Source of the DNA: Staphylothermus sp.
Lineage (GTDB): Archaea > Thermoproteota > Thermoprotei_A > Sulfolobales > Desulfurococcaceae
DNA: 49,092 bases
Assembly: GCA_021157925.1 (NCBI GenBank)
Contig: JAGGVR010000107.1
Coordinates: 1 to 49,092, forward strand
Direction of reading: 5' to 3'
The position numbers were made by a program, and so were the translations under genes. This document shows, in pieces, positions 20,243-29,608 of the stretch. The notes under the pieces are model-generated. The model saw only the letters and a list, made by a program, of their open reading frames with translations, made no database searches and was not told the origin of the DNA. The stretch's first letter is position 1. Every line of letters begins with the position of its first letter.

Positions 20243-21526
20243 TCACCCTGTATGGCTTGATCTAGTATATTGACCTAAATAAAAAATATACAATGATACT
20301 ACTAATATAGAACCTATTCCCATTAGTGATGCTGTTATTATAGTGTATCCCCATGTTTCTAGTATCACTGAGATAATTATATATGATAATGCTATAGGAA
20401 TGGTGGCTAAACTATCAAATAATCCCCTAAAGCTTCCTAGAACTTCTTCTGGGATCCTTATTTGGAACAATGTATCAGCTCCTATATTCAATACCGCCCC
20501 CATAACAGCCATTAACATATACATGCCTGTAACTAATAACAAGGTAAATACCCAATCATAATATACATTAGAAAATGCTATTATGAAATATATTCCTGCA
20601 ACAGCTACTGCTTCACCAAGTAAGCCGATAATAATACAAGAAATGTATCTCAGCTTCTTTGAATATGTAACAACGAGGCTAGAGCCAATTATTGATCCAA
20701 GAGTTGAAATAGCCATGATAAAGCCATAACACTCCGTAGGTTTATCAACAGCATTGTAAAGATAATTTATTAGAATTAAAGAAACAGGTGCCGTGAAGAA
20801 ATTAAATCCAAGAGCAACAATTAAATAGGAAAACACCGATGGATCTCTCCTTATGATACTGAGGAGTTCTTTAAACTTTATTTGTTTACCCTCATTCATA
20901 GACACATCTTTGTCGAAGCGTGATCGTTTCTTTTTTGATGCTTTGCTGAGATCGATTAGTAGAAGAGCTATAATAGTTAAACATGCAACATCTATCCAGA
21001 GCGTCTTATAACCATATACTGCTACTAAGTATCCGCATAGAACATACATGATTATAGTACCTATTCCAGAGGATAGCTCTGTAATACTATTGAATTTGTT
21101 AAGGAGAGCCACATTCTTTCCCACTAGCTCAGGAATACTGGTAAACACAAAGTATCTGTGTATAGAGTCAGTAGTACTTATAACAACTATTGAGAGATAG
21201 ACTATTCCGAGAAACCATAAGGTTTCTAAACCAGTAGAAAGCATAAATATGATCAATAAAACAGATAAGATCTGCATAACCATACAAAGAGCAGCAACAA
21301 ATGACTTATTCTTAGCAATATCAATGACTCTACCAGCAATAAACGGTATAAAAACCCAAGGCAATAGATAAGACACAAAAACACCACCAACAAGAAAAAT
21401 ACTATTCGTAAAATCAAGCACCTGCCAAGGAACAGTAACCTCCTCAACAACATCACCAATACTCCGCAAAACAACAGTAACAACCAATGTTATGAAAAAC
21501 AATGACGTATAAGATGCTTTACACAT
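20243..21526 (-). CDS. MFS-type transporter
   Basis: 427 aa with about 12 hydrophobic segments; macrolide-efflux-like MFS layout (DVVEEVTVPWQVLDFTNS, AGRVIDIAKNK). Confidence 0.75.
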   Translation of the reverse strand: MCKASYTSLFFITLVVTVVLRSIGDVVEEVTVPWQVLDFTNSIFLVGGVFVSYLLPWVFIPFIAGRVIDIAKNKSFVAALCMVMQILSVLLIIFMLSTGLETLWFLGIVYLSIVVISTTDSIHRYFVFTSIPELVGKNVALLNKFNSITELSSGIGTIIMYVLCGYLVAVYGYKTLWIDVACLTIIALLLIDLSKASKKKRSRFDKDVSMNEGKQIKFKELLSIIRRDPSVFSYLIVALGFNFFTAPVSLILINYLYNAVDKPTECYGFIMAISTLGSIIGSSLVVTYSKKLRYISCIIIGLLGEAVAVAGIYFIIAFSNVYYDWVFTLLLVTGMYMLMAVMGAVLNIGADTLFQIRIPEEVLGSFRGLFDSLATIPIALSYIIISVILETWGYTIITASLMGIGSILVVSLYIFYLGQYTRSSHTG

Positions 21527-21627
21527 TCTTTAACACCGAAACAATAAACCGTAACTACGAGTTAATTTAAACGTCAAAATCATTTTATTATACAATATAT
21601 GTAATTAATAATAGGGAGGTTATCTAG

Positions 21628-22038
21628 TTGAACTGGTTTAACCAGTTAAAAAAGAAAAGAACGGTAGCTTTAAAGAACTTTGACGAGGAAACTTATAGAC
21701 TGGTAAAAACCTTTGCAAGTTTAGAGGGACGGACTGTTTCGTCCGTTTTTGAAGAAGCTGTGAAGGAATGGCTGATTAGGAGAAGGAATTATGAGGAAGT
21801 ACTTCTTTGGAATAAGTTGGAGAAGGCTTATGAAGAAAACATGAATGCACTTATAAAGAATAAGTTAATTAAAGGAAAAGAGAAAGGATACGTTCTCGTA
21901 TGTAATGGAGAAATTATTGGAATATATAATAGATATGAAGAGTTAATAGAAGAAGCTAAAAAGAAGTGCAGAGCACCAGGACTAGTTGTTAGAATACCGT
22001 ATGAAGAAGAATCAATAGACTTGGGTCTACCATGGTGA
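21628..22038 (+). CDS. ribbon-helix-helix (CopG/Arc-like) protein with short C-terminal domain (possibly DUF5678-like)
   Basis: N-terminal RTVALKNFDEETYRLVKTFASLEGRTVSSVFEEAVKEWL resembles RHH; C-terminal GYVLVCNGEIIGIYNRYEELIEEA; 6-nt gap to the next gene. Confidence 0.6.
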   Translation: MNWFNQLKKKRTVALKNFDEETYRLVKTFASLEGRTVSSVFEEAVKEWLIRRRNYEEVLLWNKLEKAYEENMNALIKNKLIKGKEKGYVLVCNGEIIGIYNRYEELIEEAKKKCRAPGLVVRIPYEEESIDLGLPW

Positions 22039-22044
22039 CTTCTA

Positions 22045-22428
22045 ATGACTAAGACTTTTTTCAGGAATAAAGAACGAAATTACGAACCAATAGTGAGAGC
22101 AACCATAACTAATCCATTGAACAAAAAATCAGTAGAAATAGAAATGACTATTGACACAGGTTTTCAAGGAGGAATACTTGTTCCTCTAAAAACATATACC
22201 GATCTCGAACTCTATCTCCTAGAAGAACCAAAAATAACAGGAATAATAGCAACTGGGTCAAGAATAGAGCTTAGAAGAGCAAAAGCAATACTAAGAATCA
22301 ATGACTTCACAACATTATGCACTATATATACAGCATTGGGAGTAATGAAATCATTACTCGGCAGAGAAGTATTGAAGACACTTGGAGTCTACTACAAACC
22401 TCCCGAAAAAATACTTATAGGAATTTAG
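22045..22428 (+). CDS. clan AA (retropepsin-like) aspartic protease, DTGF type
   Basis: Catalytic IEMTIDTGFQGGILVP; C-terminal LLGREVLKTLGVYY psi-loop-like motif; 127 aa. Confidence 0.75.
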   Translation: MTKTFFRNKERNYEPIVRATITNPLNKKSVEIEMTIDTGFQGGILVPLKTYTDLELYLLEEPKITGIIATGSRIELRRAKAILRINDFTTLCTIYTALGVMKSLLGREVLKTLGVYYKPPEKILIGI

Positions 22429-22633
22429 CTAGCAAATGATTGTTTAATTTATATATTTGAAACATTTTCAGCTAGTTCGGTTAAAATGTTATGAAAAATA
22501 TGAAGATAATCATTATGTGTAAAGAACAACATATGCAAATATATAAATTTAACCAACAGGGAAGAGACTGATTGATAAACAATCACGTACTTTGGTTAAC
22601 TTTTATTATATTGGTTTAACAAATTATATTTTG

Positions 22634-22894
22634 GTGAACTCTGTGAGTTTGAGAACAATTTTAAAAGTTAGGAAGAAAGGTATATTGATACTTCCAAAGA
22701 AACTGCGTGAAGCATGCAATATTAAGGAAGACAGCGAAGTCATTGCCGAGGTTAGAGGAAATATGCTTGTCATAAGACCCCTTAAACCCCCATTAATTGT
22801 CGATGTAGATGCTGAAACTGTAGAAAAGATTTTCAGAGAAGAAAAAATCCTTGAGGATGTAAAATATGAAGAGATTATTAATAGGAAACAATAG
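22634..22894 (+). CDS. AbrB/SpoVT-type antitoxin (VapB-like)
   Basis: LKVRKKGILILPKKLREACNIKEDSEVIAEVRGNMLVIRPL; overlaps the PIN gene. Start taken at in-frame GTG 22634; the supplied track starts at TTG 22592. Confidence 0.8.
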   Translation: MNSVSLRTILKVRKKGILILPKKLREACNIKEDSEVIAEVRGNMLVIRPLKPPLIVDVDAETVEKIFREEKILEDVKYEEIINRKQ

Positions 22895-23333
22895 ATTTGT
22901 GCTTGATACAAGTGTCCTAGTTGAATATATTATTAAGAAATCACCATATAGAGGCATAGTTGAAAAATTATTCCAAGGATCCACGAGTGGAAAATATGAA
23001 TTATTCATTAACTACCTAACATTAAGCGAAACCCTATACGTTGTATCAAAAATATATAAAGCCGCTGGTGTCTCTGAACCAAACGAGGAGGCCTTGAACT
23101 ATATAATGTGGTTAAAAAAGAAAACAAAAATTATAGGAATTGACGAAAACATTGCTTTAAAAGCTGGAGAATTAAAGAAAAAACTACGTTTATTACTACC
23201 TGATTGCTATGTAATTGCCACAGCTATGACATTAAACGCTATACCATTATTTAGGAAACTAGAAAAAGAAATGCTGTCTATAGAAAACATGATTAGGGAA
23301 CTGGGAGTAACCTTCTTGAACGAACTATTCTAA
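22866..23333 (+). CDS. PIN-domain ribonuclease toxin (VapC-like)
   Basis: FVLDTSVLVEYI, LTLSETLYVVSKIY, LLLPDCYVIATA acidic PIN motifs; partner AbrB gene upstream. Confidence 0.85.
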   Translation: MKRLLIGNNRFVLDTSVLVEYIIKKSPYRGIVEKLFQGSTSGKYELFINYLTLSETLYVVSKIYKAAGVSEPNEEALNYIMWLKKKTKIIGIDENIALKAGELKKKLRLLLPDCYVIATAMTLNAIPLFRKLEKEMLSIENMIRELGVTFLNELF

Positions 23334-23399
23334 TAAATGTTATTAGTTATATATGCTCTCGGTTCCTCAGTAATTTATTCAGTAGATCAAGTATCTTGT

Positions 23400-23643
23400 T
23401 TAATTCTTATGCACCTTTATGGTTACGGATACATATCTTTTCGGTCTATTGCTTAGAACATATTTTTCCTCTACGAGGCCTTGTTCTAGCATTTTATTAA
23501 GATAATGTCTTGGATTTCCTCATGTCAGTTTTAGTATTTTAGCAATTGTTGAGAAGTATGCTCCTTTTCTGTATAGGAGGCAGAGTGTTATAGCTTGTCT
23601 ATATCTTGGTTATTATGCCAGCGGTATTATTTGTACTATCCAT
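23400..23643 (-). pseudogene. degraded winged-helix (ArsR/MarR-like) transcriptional regulator
   Basis: After a frameshift: RYRQAITLCLLYRKGAYFSTIAKILKLT*GNPRHYLNKMLEQGLVEEKYVLSNRPKRYVSVTIKVHKN*, with one in-frame TGA. Confidence 0.65.
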
Positions 23644-23836
23644 TTATAGCCCTTAAAGGGACAAGATATTTTACTAGCAGAGGTTTTCGTAACAGGATTA
23701 TTGTTAAGCAATATAAGAATAACCACTAATTCGTCAATACCAGTCATTATAGGTCATTCAGCCATGAATACTGGAGGAATATTGGTTTATAATTTTCAAA
23801 ATAATTAATCAATTGATTAAACTGTTACATTATTAA

Positions 23837-24030
23837 TTATACTCTCAATCTAAAGAAACCACTCCATTTTCCTCTAAGCTTCTTAATATCAAAATGATGT
23901 ACAAGGAATGAACCTTTTCTAGTGAATAAATTAATTCATTAATCCTTTCACTGACTTTATTTTTCTCATCTATTTGTAAATTTTCTAAAAATTTTAGAGC
24001 CTTTCTATGAATTTTTACACTCCATTCCAT
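23837..24030 (-). pseudogene. frameshifted RelE/ParE-like toxin
   Basis: MEWSVKIHRKALKFLENLQIDEKNKVSERINELIYSLEKVHSLY, then in another frame HFDIKKLRGKWSGFFRLRV*; typical RelE order split by a frameshift near 23892. Confidence 0.7.
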
Positions 24031-24211
24031 TCTACGAAATCCTCTTCTGCGTAATCCTGTGGTGAGCCTGCTTTTTCATCTATTTCTTTCTGTTCTTCTT
24101 CATCTACGTATGGGATAAGCTCAAGAAGTACTTCAAGAAGTGCCTTTTTTACTTCTTCTCTAATTATTTTCTGAGGGTTTCTTCATTTATCGTTATTGAA
24201 AATAATTTCAC
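24015..24211 (-). pseudogene. frameshifted RelB-like antitoxin partner
   Basis: VKLFSITINEETLRK then (frameshift near 24165) IIREEVKKALLEVLLELIPYVDEEEQKEIDEKAGSPQDYAEEDFVEWNGV*, overlapping the toxin start. Confidence 0.65.
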
Positions 24212-24276
24212 TTGGATTATAATATGAATAATTGGTCTTAAAGTATTATAATTTGTTAACCATGAACTCTATTCAG

Positions 24277-24765
24277 TTATTCTTGCTTTATTTTGAATGG
24301 TGTTGGTAGTAGTTGTTTTAGGTTTGTGATTACTAGTTTCTTTGATTTTGTTGAGTACATTGCTATTGTTGCTTCTGGGTTGAATTCTGCTATTACTTGT
24401 CTGCAGGCTCCACATGGTGGTATTGGTTCTTCATAGTCAGTTACTATGGCTACTATTATGGGTTTTCTATCTCCATGGGTGACCATGTTGAATATTGCTG
24501 TTCTCTCTGCACACATTGTTAGTCCGAGGCTTGCGTTCTCAATATTGACTCCCTGGTAGATGTTTCCTTTGTCTGTCAGGATTGCTGAGGCTACGTGGAT
24601 TCCGCTGTATGGTGCGTAGCTGTTTGGGAGGATTTCTTCTGCTTTCCTTATTAGTTCTTGGATCTTGTCTTGTTGCAATTCATTATTCCTCGTAGGAGTG
24701 AGTGTTTTCGAGTGATTATAATATTTGTGTGTTGCAGAATAAAAATAGTATTCTGACGGAGTCAT
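24277..24765 (-). CDS. cdd: cytidine deaminase
   Basis: YAPYSGIHVASAIL, GVNIENASLGLTMCAERTAIF, PPCGACRQVIAEF zinc-binding motifs; the true start may be an internal Met. Confidence 0.92.
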   Translation of the reverse strand: MTPSEYYFYSATHKYYNHSKTLTPTRNNELQQDKIQELIRKAEEILPNSYAPYSGIHVASAILTDKGNIYQGVNIENASLGLTMCAERTAIFNMVTHGDRKPIIVAIVTDYEEPIPPCGACRQVIAEFNPEATIAMYSTKSKKLVITNLKQLLPTPFKIKQE

Positions 24766-24794
24766 TGAAAAGAATTAGGATTGCTGTGTGGTGG

Positions 24795-25652
24795 TTAGAG
24801 TAGTATGCTCATGTACCTCATTGCTCTTACTATTTTTCCTCGTGCCTTTGTCTCTATTTCTTCGATCACGTCTGTTTTTGCCTTGATTATTTCTAGGTAT
24901 CCTTTCTCACTTGCTTTTTTTACTAGTTTCTGTGCTTTCTCATCTCTTATTATCAATACTGTGTATCCGGGATAGTTCTCGCTTAGACCAGCTGATATGT
25001 CTGAGAATATGCCAGTATAGTCTGGGCATACGAGGCATCCTGTCTGAACGTATGGTAGGATTTCTTGTAGGGGGATCTTCTTTTCTTCTTCACCATATAT
25101 TACCTTGATATAGTTTTTCTCCAGCCCTACTGAGACTATCTTCTCCGGGTCTAACCCATACTTGAGTTTAAGGAGGTCTACGAATGCTTCTGTAGCAAAG
25201 GTGCCTAGGCAGAAGAGGCTTATAACCATATAGATCTTTGAGACAACATCTGTTTCTAGGAGTGGGAAAGACCTCATTTGCCAGAGGAACTGAGCTTGAC
25301 AAGGTAGTCCTACAATAGCTATTCTTTTCAATGACTCGTCTTGAAGGGCTTCTCTAAACCTAGCAGTATATGGTAGTACGCTCCATCTATTACCAGCTGC
25401 TTCGAGTACTTCCTCCCTATTACGAGCTATCACGAGTTCTGCTTGGAGACCCCTTATCTTCTTAGCAACTACGACTCCATCAACTAAGTTGTTTTCAAGC
25501 ATGTATATTAGTAGCGTGGTAATGGCTCCACCACTAGCTGTTCTCCTACTCCTAATCTCTTCATCCTTACTCCTAGCTAGGACGATCTCGAGATATTCTC
25601 CGAGAGGCTTTTCAATAGATACAAGAGACAATATATTACACCTCCTTAACAA
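24795..25652 (-). CDS. coenzyme F420 hydrogenase/dehydrogenase beta-subunit-like (FrhB family) protein
   Basis: RTASGGAITTLLIYMLE, GLPCQAQFLWQMR, CLVCPDYTGIFSDISAG. Confidence 0.85.
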   Translation of the reverse strand: MLRRCNILSLVSIEKPLGEYLEIVLARSKDEEIRSRRTASGGAITTLLIYMLENNLVDGVVVAKKIRGLQAELVIARNREEVLEAAGNRWSVLPYTARFREALQDESLKRIAIVGLPCQAQFLWQMRSFPLLETDVVSKIYMVISLFCLGTFATEAFVDLLKLKYGLDPEKIVSVGLEKNYIKVIYGEEEKKIPLQEILPYVQTGCLVCPDYTGIFSDISAGLSENYPGYTVLIIRDEKAQKLVKKASEKGYLEIIKAKTDVIEEIETKARGKIVRAMRYMSILL

Positions 25653-26334
25653 GGACTTTCAACTGTACAGGATACTTCTTGAGCAAAACTTGTGAAGCAC
25701 GTGGACACCTAACATAGCAGGTACCACATCTAATACACTTCTCAACAATGAGGTCTGGTTTCTTCTCAATCATTTGGAGAGCCCCAGTTGGGCATGAGAG
25801 GACACAAGCACCACAACCAATACATAGACCAGATAATACTACGTCATCTAATAGGTCGAAACCACTCAGCTTCTTTGATTTAGCGACAGCCGCAAATATT
25901 CTCAAGAAGGGCCCAGCTCTACCTGTCAAGTTATTTATGATAGTATTGAGTATTTGTGGTGCTGGCGGGCAACCAGGTATAGCGTAGTCTACTTCCACGA
26001 CACTACTTATTGGTTGAAAAACTCTGTGCTCGGGTCTAGGCTCTTGCCCGCCCCTACAGAATCTTGTTACACCACCAACAGCCGCACATGAACCAAAAGC
26101 CACTAGGATCTCCGTATTCTCCCTTATGCGTTTCAATATATTAACCATGTGCTCATCATTTATACAAATAGACCCAGTAACGAGTACTATATCATACTTG
26201 TCCTCTGGGTCAAAGTTTCCTAGTTGCTTAGCATATAGCTCTACCCTGTCCTTAATGCTCGGCAGAGACCTTAGAACAGTCATTGGGCACCCCTCACACC
26301 CTCCTACATCAAATAATAGGATCTTGGGCTTCAT
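25636..26334 (-). CDS. NiFe hydrogenase small subunit, FrhG-like, with 2x[4Fe-4S] ferredoxin domain
   Basis: GGCEGCPMTVLRSL, GSCAAVGG, PGCPPAPQIL; CIGCGACVLSCPTGA and CIRCGTCYVRCP. Confidence 0.9.
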   Translation of the reverse strand: MKPKILLFDVGGCEGCPMTVLRSLPSIKDRVELYAKQLGNFDPEDKYDIVLVTGSICINDEHMVNILKRIRENTEILVAFGSCAAVGGVTRFCRGGQEPRPEHRVFQPISSVVEVDYAIPGCPPAPQILNTIINNLTGRAGPFLRIFAAVAKSKKLSGFDLLDDVVLSGLCIGCGACVLSCPTGALQMIEKKPDLIVEKCIRCGTCYVRCPRASQVLLKKYPVQLKVLVKEV

Positions 26335-27530
26335 TTTCTCACCCTAAGGTAATGAGTTGAACAGGGAACACATGGATCAAATAAGCGTACAGCAAGGTCT
26401 CCGAGGCTTGGTTCAAGATTTATGAGTGATTTTTCGAGAACAGGGATGTTAAACATTGTAGGCACTATGATCTTGTACTTTAATACCCTACCATCATCAT
26501 TTAGCTCTACAAAGTGTACAAGAGTCCCTCTAGGAGCTTCATATACTCCAATTCCTTCACCATGCTCATATACTAGTGTTCCTGTCCTATGCGGAGCATT
26601 AGGTCTTATTCTATCGAGTAGTTCAAGTATTCTATGGAGAACTAGCTCTATCTCTACAAACCGTGCTTCCTGTAGATCCCATAATGATTTACCACTGTAT
26701 TCTCTAAATAATTGGAGACGTGCTCTAGGGGATGCTTCGACAATTCTATCATCATATAATGCTATCATTGAGGTTGACTTACTCCCTATCTCCTTGTTTT
26801 CACGGTACTCATCGTATCTCTTAACAGTGATTTTACTAGGATCAAATGCGTATCTATCTCCATAGAAGAGATGAGTTGCTAAGATGTCTGCGTCTGATGA
26901 TAGGTATTGTTTTTTGAGCTTCACAGCAGAGGAGCATTTATCGATGAATTCTCTTAAGCCTTCACGGTAATCAATATATTGTTTTATTATATCGGCTACT
27001 TTTTTCTTAGAGTCATTAATTACTGTTTCCGTAGGCATCTTTAAGACCCCGCCGATCGCGATATATGGTGGATGAGTAGGAGCACCACCGATTCTCATCA
27101 TTACATCATTGACCTTGTTTATCAGGTTTATTAGCTCCAATAACTTCTTGCCCAAGATCTCGTTGGGCAATATATCTGGTAGGAGGAGAGTGAGGTGATA
27201 CAAGTGGCTTTGCACTCTATTCAGTAGCCCTATTACTTCTCTTAACCTCCTACCATTTGCTGGAGGCATAATTCCAAGAGCGTCCTCGAAGGCCTCTACA
27301 GCAGCTATACCATGTGCTGCATGACAAATACCACATATCCGCATAACTGCTTCAATAACAAATAATGGGTTCTTACCCAATACTATTTTCTCAAACCCTC
27401 TTACCGGGGCAGTGGTTATAAAATAAGCATCTATGATCCTATCGTCGTCATGAATTATGTATAATTGTGCATCACCGCCTATTCTGTCGAGTTCTCTCAA
27501 CGTTTTCTGAGTCATAGCGACACCAAGCAT
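26331..27530 (-). CDS. NiFe hydrogenase large subunit, FrhA-like (group 3-type)
   Basis: Both Ni-binding motifs present: MRICGICHAAHGIA and C-terminal DPCVPCSTHYLRVRK. Confidence 0.9.
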   Translation of the reverse strand: MLGVAMTQKTLRELDRIGGDAQLYIIHDDDRIIDAYFITTAPVRGFEKIVLGKNPLFVIEAVMRICGICHAAHGIAAVEAFEDALGIMPPANGRRLREVIGLLNRVQSHLYHLTLLLPDILPNEILGKKLLELINLINKVNDVMMRIGGAPTHPPYIAIGGVLKMPTETVINDSKKKVADIIKQYIDYREGLREFIDKCSSAVKLKKQYLSSDADILATHLFYGDRYAFDPSKITVKRYDEYRENKEIGSKSTSMIALYDDRIVEASPRARLQLFREYSGKSLWDLQEARFVEIELVLHRILELLDRIRPNAPHRTGTLVYEHGEGIGVYEAPRGTLVHFVELNDDGRVLKYKIIVPTMFNIPVLEKSLINLEPSLGDLAVRLFDPCVPCSTHYLRVRK

Positions 27531-27721
27531 AACCCCGTTATCTTCAATTGAACAATATTTATGACGAGGAATATATATTAAGGCGTTAGGTTATCCTAAG
27601 TGGGACAGAAAAGTACATAATAATAAAATATACAGGTCCCACAAATTTATAAGACAATAATACATATTATAACCATAACATAAGAAACATAGAATAATAT
27701 AGACAACAAGGCCAAGAAGCG

Positions 27722-28480
27722 GTGAATACAACAATGCTTGAAGTAGAAGACCTCACAGTAAAAATCGGTGATAAAACAGTCTTAGAAGACATAAACCTAA
27801 CGGTTAAAGAAGGAGAACTCACAGTAATAATGGGGCCAAACGGTAGTGGAAAAACCAGTCTTGCACTAACAATAATGGGTCACCCAGCATACAAAATAGT
27901 CAAGGGAAAAATAATACTCAATGGAGAAGACATAACAAATAAATCCACAGAAGAAAGAGCATTGAAAGGCCTCTTCCTAGTCTTCCAAAACCCAGTAGAA
28001 ATACCTGGTATAACACTATATTCACTAATAACGGCAGCTTATAACAAGAGACAAGGAAAAACAGAACTCACCAAAACCATGCCAGAACTCCAGGAAAAAA
28101 TAAAAATAGAAGCCAAGCTCATCGGACTCAAACAAGAACTCCTAGAAAGAGAAATAAACATAGGATTCAGCGGAGGAGAGAAAAAGAGAAGCGAAGTACT
28201 CCAAGCAAAAATCCTCAGACCAAAATACATAATAATGGACGAGCCAGACAGCGGACTCGATATTGATGGAGTAAGAATAGTAGCAGACATAATCAAAGAA
28301 TTCATAGAAACCAAGCGATCAGTCATACTAATAACCCACTACCCAAGAGTACTACAATACATAGACCCACACCAAGTAATCATACTATACAAGGGAAGAA
28401 TAGTAGCAAAAGGAGGAAAAGAACTCGTAGAAAAAATCGATAAACAAGGATACCAATGGCTAGAAAACAAGTCTAATTAG
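27722..28480 (+). CDS. sufC: SufC-like ABC ATPase (Fe-S cluster assembly family)
   Basis: GPNGSGKTSLALTIMGHPAYKIVKGKIILNGEDI, IGFSGGEKKRSEVLQ, DEPDSGLDIDG. Confidence 0.8.
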   Translation: MNTTMLEVEDLTVKIGDKTVLEDINLTVKEGELTVIMGPNGSGKTSLALTIMGHPAYKIVKGKIILNGEDITNKSTEERALKGLFLVFQNPVEIPGITLYSLITAAYNKRQGKTELTKTMPELQEKIKIEAKLIGLKQELLEREINIGFSGGEKKRSEVLQAKILRPKYIIMDEPDSGLDIDGVRIVADIIKEFIETKRSVILITHYPRVLQYIDPHQVIILYKGRIVAKGGKELVEKIDKQGYQWLENKSN

Positions 28481-28579
28481 GAACTCTCTATAACAATTAC
28501 TATTTGGAACGTAGAATTCTTTCTTAACACAAAAATTTCTACTTCCCAAGAGTACAATAGAACAAGGGTGTAGACAGAC

Positions 28580-29524
28580 TTGCCAATTTCAACACCTTCA
28601 CATGAAATCCTTAAGTTCTTAGACATACTTCTAGGATCCCTTCACCTATCAAACTGGAAAGTCAAAATTACCTTCAATACCTTAAACGATATTGTCGGTA
28701 AATTAAAGAAAAACATGAAAATAAATGAATCATACAATATTAACGAATCTGATATTATTTTAGAAGATATAAAGTCGTTGAAAGAAAATATTACCAGTTC
28801 GTCCAAAGAACTAAGCAACAATACATTATTAATAATTCATCGTATTATCTCAAGTATTGATCAGTACCCTCAAATATTCAAAGAACTAGGAAGTATTGGA
28901 TTCACTAAATCAATTCTACCCATTAATGAAGGGATCGCTATAGCTATAAAGAGAGGATACAATGTGGAGTTCTTTAGGAAGACTGTTAAGGTTTACCGTG
29001 AATCATTCATACATGGGCCCAATCCAGTAGACTATAATACTGCTCTAGCCCTCTACATTCTGGCCAAATTCATTCTTGAACGTAGGAAAGGAGTAATAGT
29101 TGAAATTGGTACAGGTAGAGGATTCTCAACGCTTTGGCTAGCCCATGCAGCTAAAGAAACAAGTTCACGTGTTATATCAATAGACAATAAATGCGATAGA
29201 GTAGACTACACTAAAAACGTATTGAAGAGTCTCAACCTAGAAGACTATGTAGAAATATTGTGTACTGATGCCAAGAACTATGACCATGGAAGTAAGGATA
29301 TAGTGTACGTGTTCATAGATGGTAAGAAAAACGAATACCACTTATACCTAGAAGCCCTAGAACCCTACCTACTCCCAGGAGCACTCATACTAGCACACAA
29401 CACACTATCAGACGCCCACCTAATCAAACCATACATAGAAAAAGTCTACAAAAAACCCTACAAATCTATAACCATAGCAACAGACCCAAAAGGATTAACA
29501 ATCTCAGTCTATATGCATCAATAA
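28580..29524 (+). CDS. class I SAM-dependent methyltransferase-like protein
   Basis: VIVEIGTGRGFSTLWLAHAA, SRVISIDNKCDRVDYTKNVL, DIVYVFIDGKKNEYHLYLEAL (O-methyltransferase-like). Confidence 0.7.
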   Translation: MPISTPSHEILKFLDILLGSLHLSNWKVKITFNTLNDIVGKLKKNMKINESYNINESDIILEDIKSLKENITSSSKELSNNTLLIIHRIISSIDQYPQIFKELGSIGFTKSILPINEGIAIAIKRGYNVEFFRKTVKVYRESFIHGPNPVDYNTALALYILAKFILERRKGVIVEIGTGRGFSTLWLAHAAKETSSRVISIDNKCDRVDYTKNVLKSLNLEDYVEILCTDAKNYDHGSKDIVYVFIDGKKNEYHLYLEALEPYLLPGALILAHNTLSDAHLIKPYIEKVYKKPYKSITIATDPKGLTISVYMHQ

Positions 29525-29608
29525 GCGCATTGTAATATTTCAATATAAGTAGTACAATCTTTTACCTAATTTAAGGATATAGCGATAGCTTAATCATTAA
29601 GTTAGGGG

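Noticed and set aside
23645-23810. + strand frame GQDILLAEVFVTGLLLSNIRITTNSSIPVIIGHSAMNTGGILVYNFQNN*
   Set aside because: Protein-like but without start codon or recognised family; may be another gene remnant, insufficient support.
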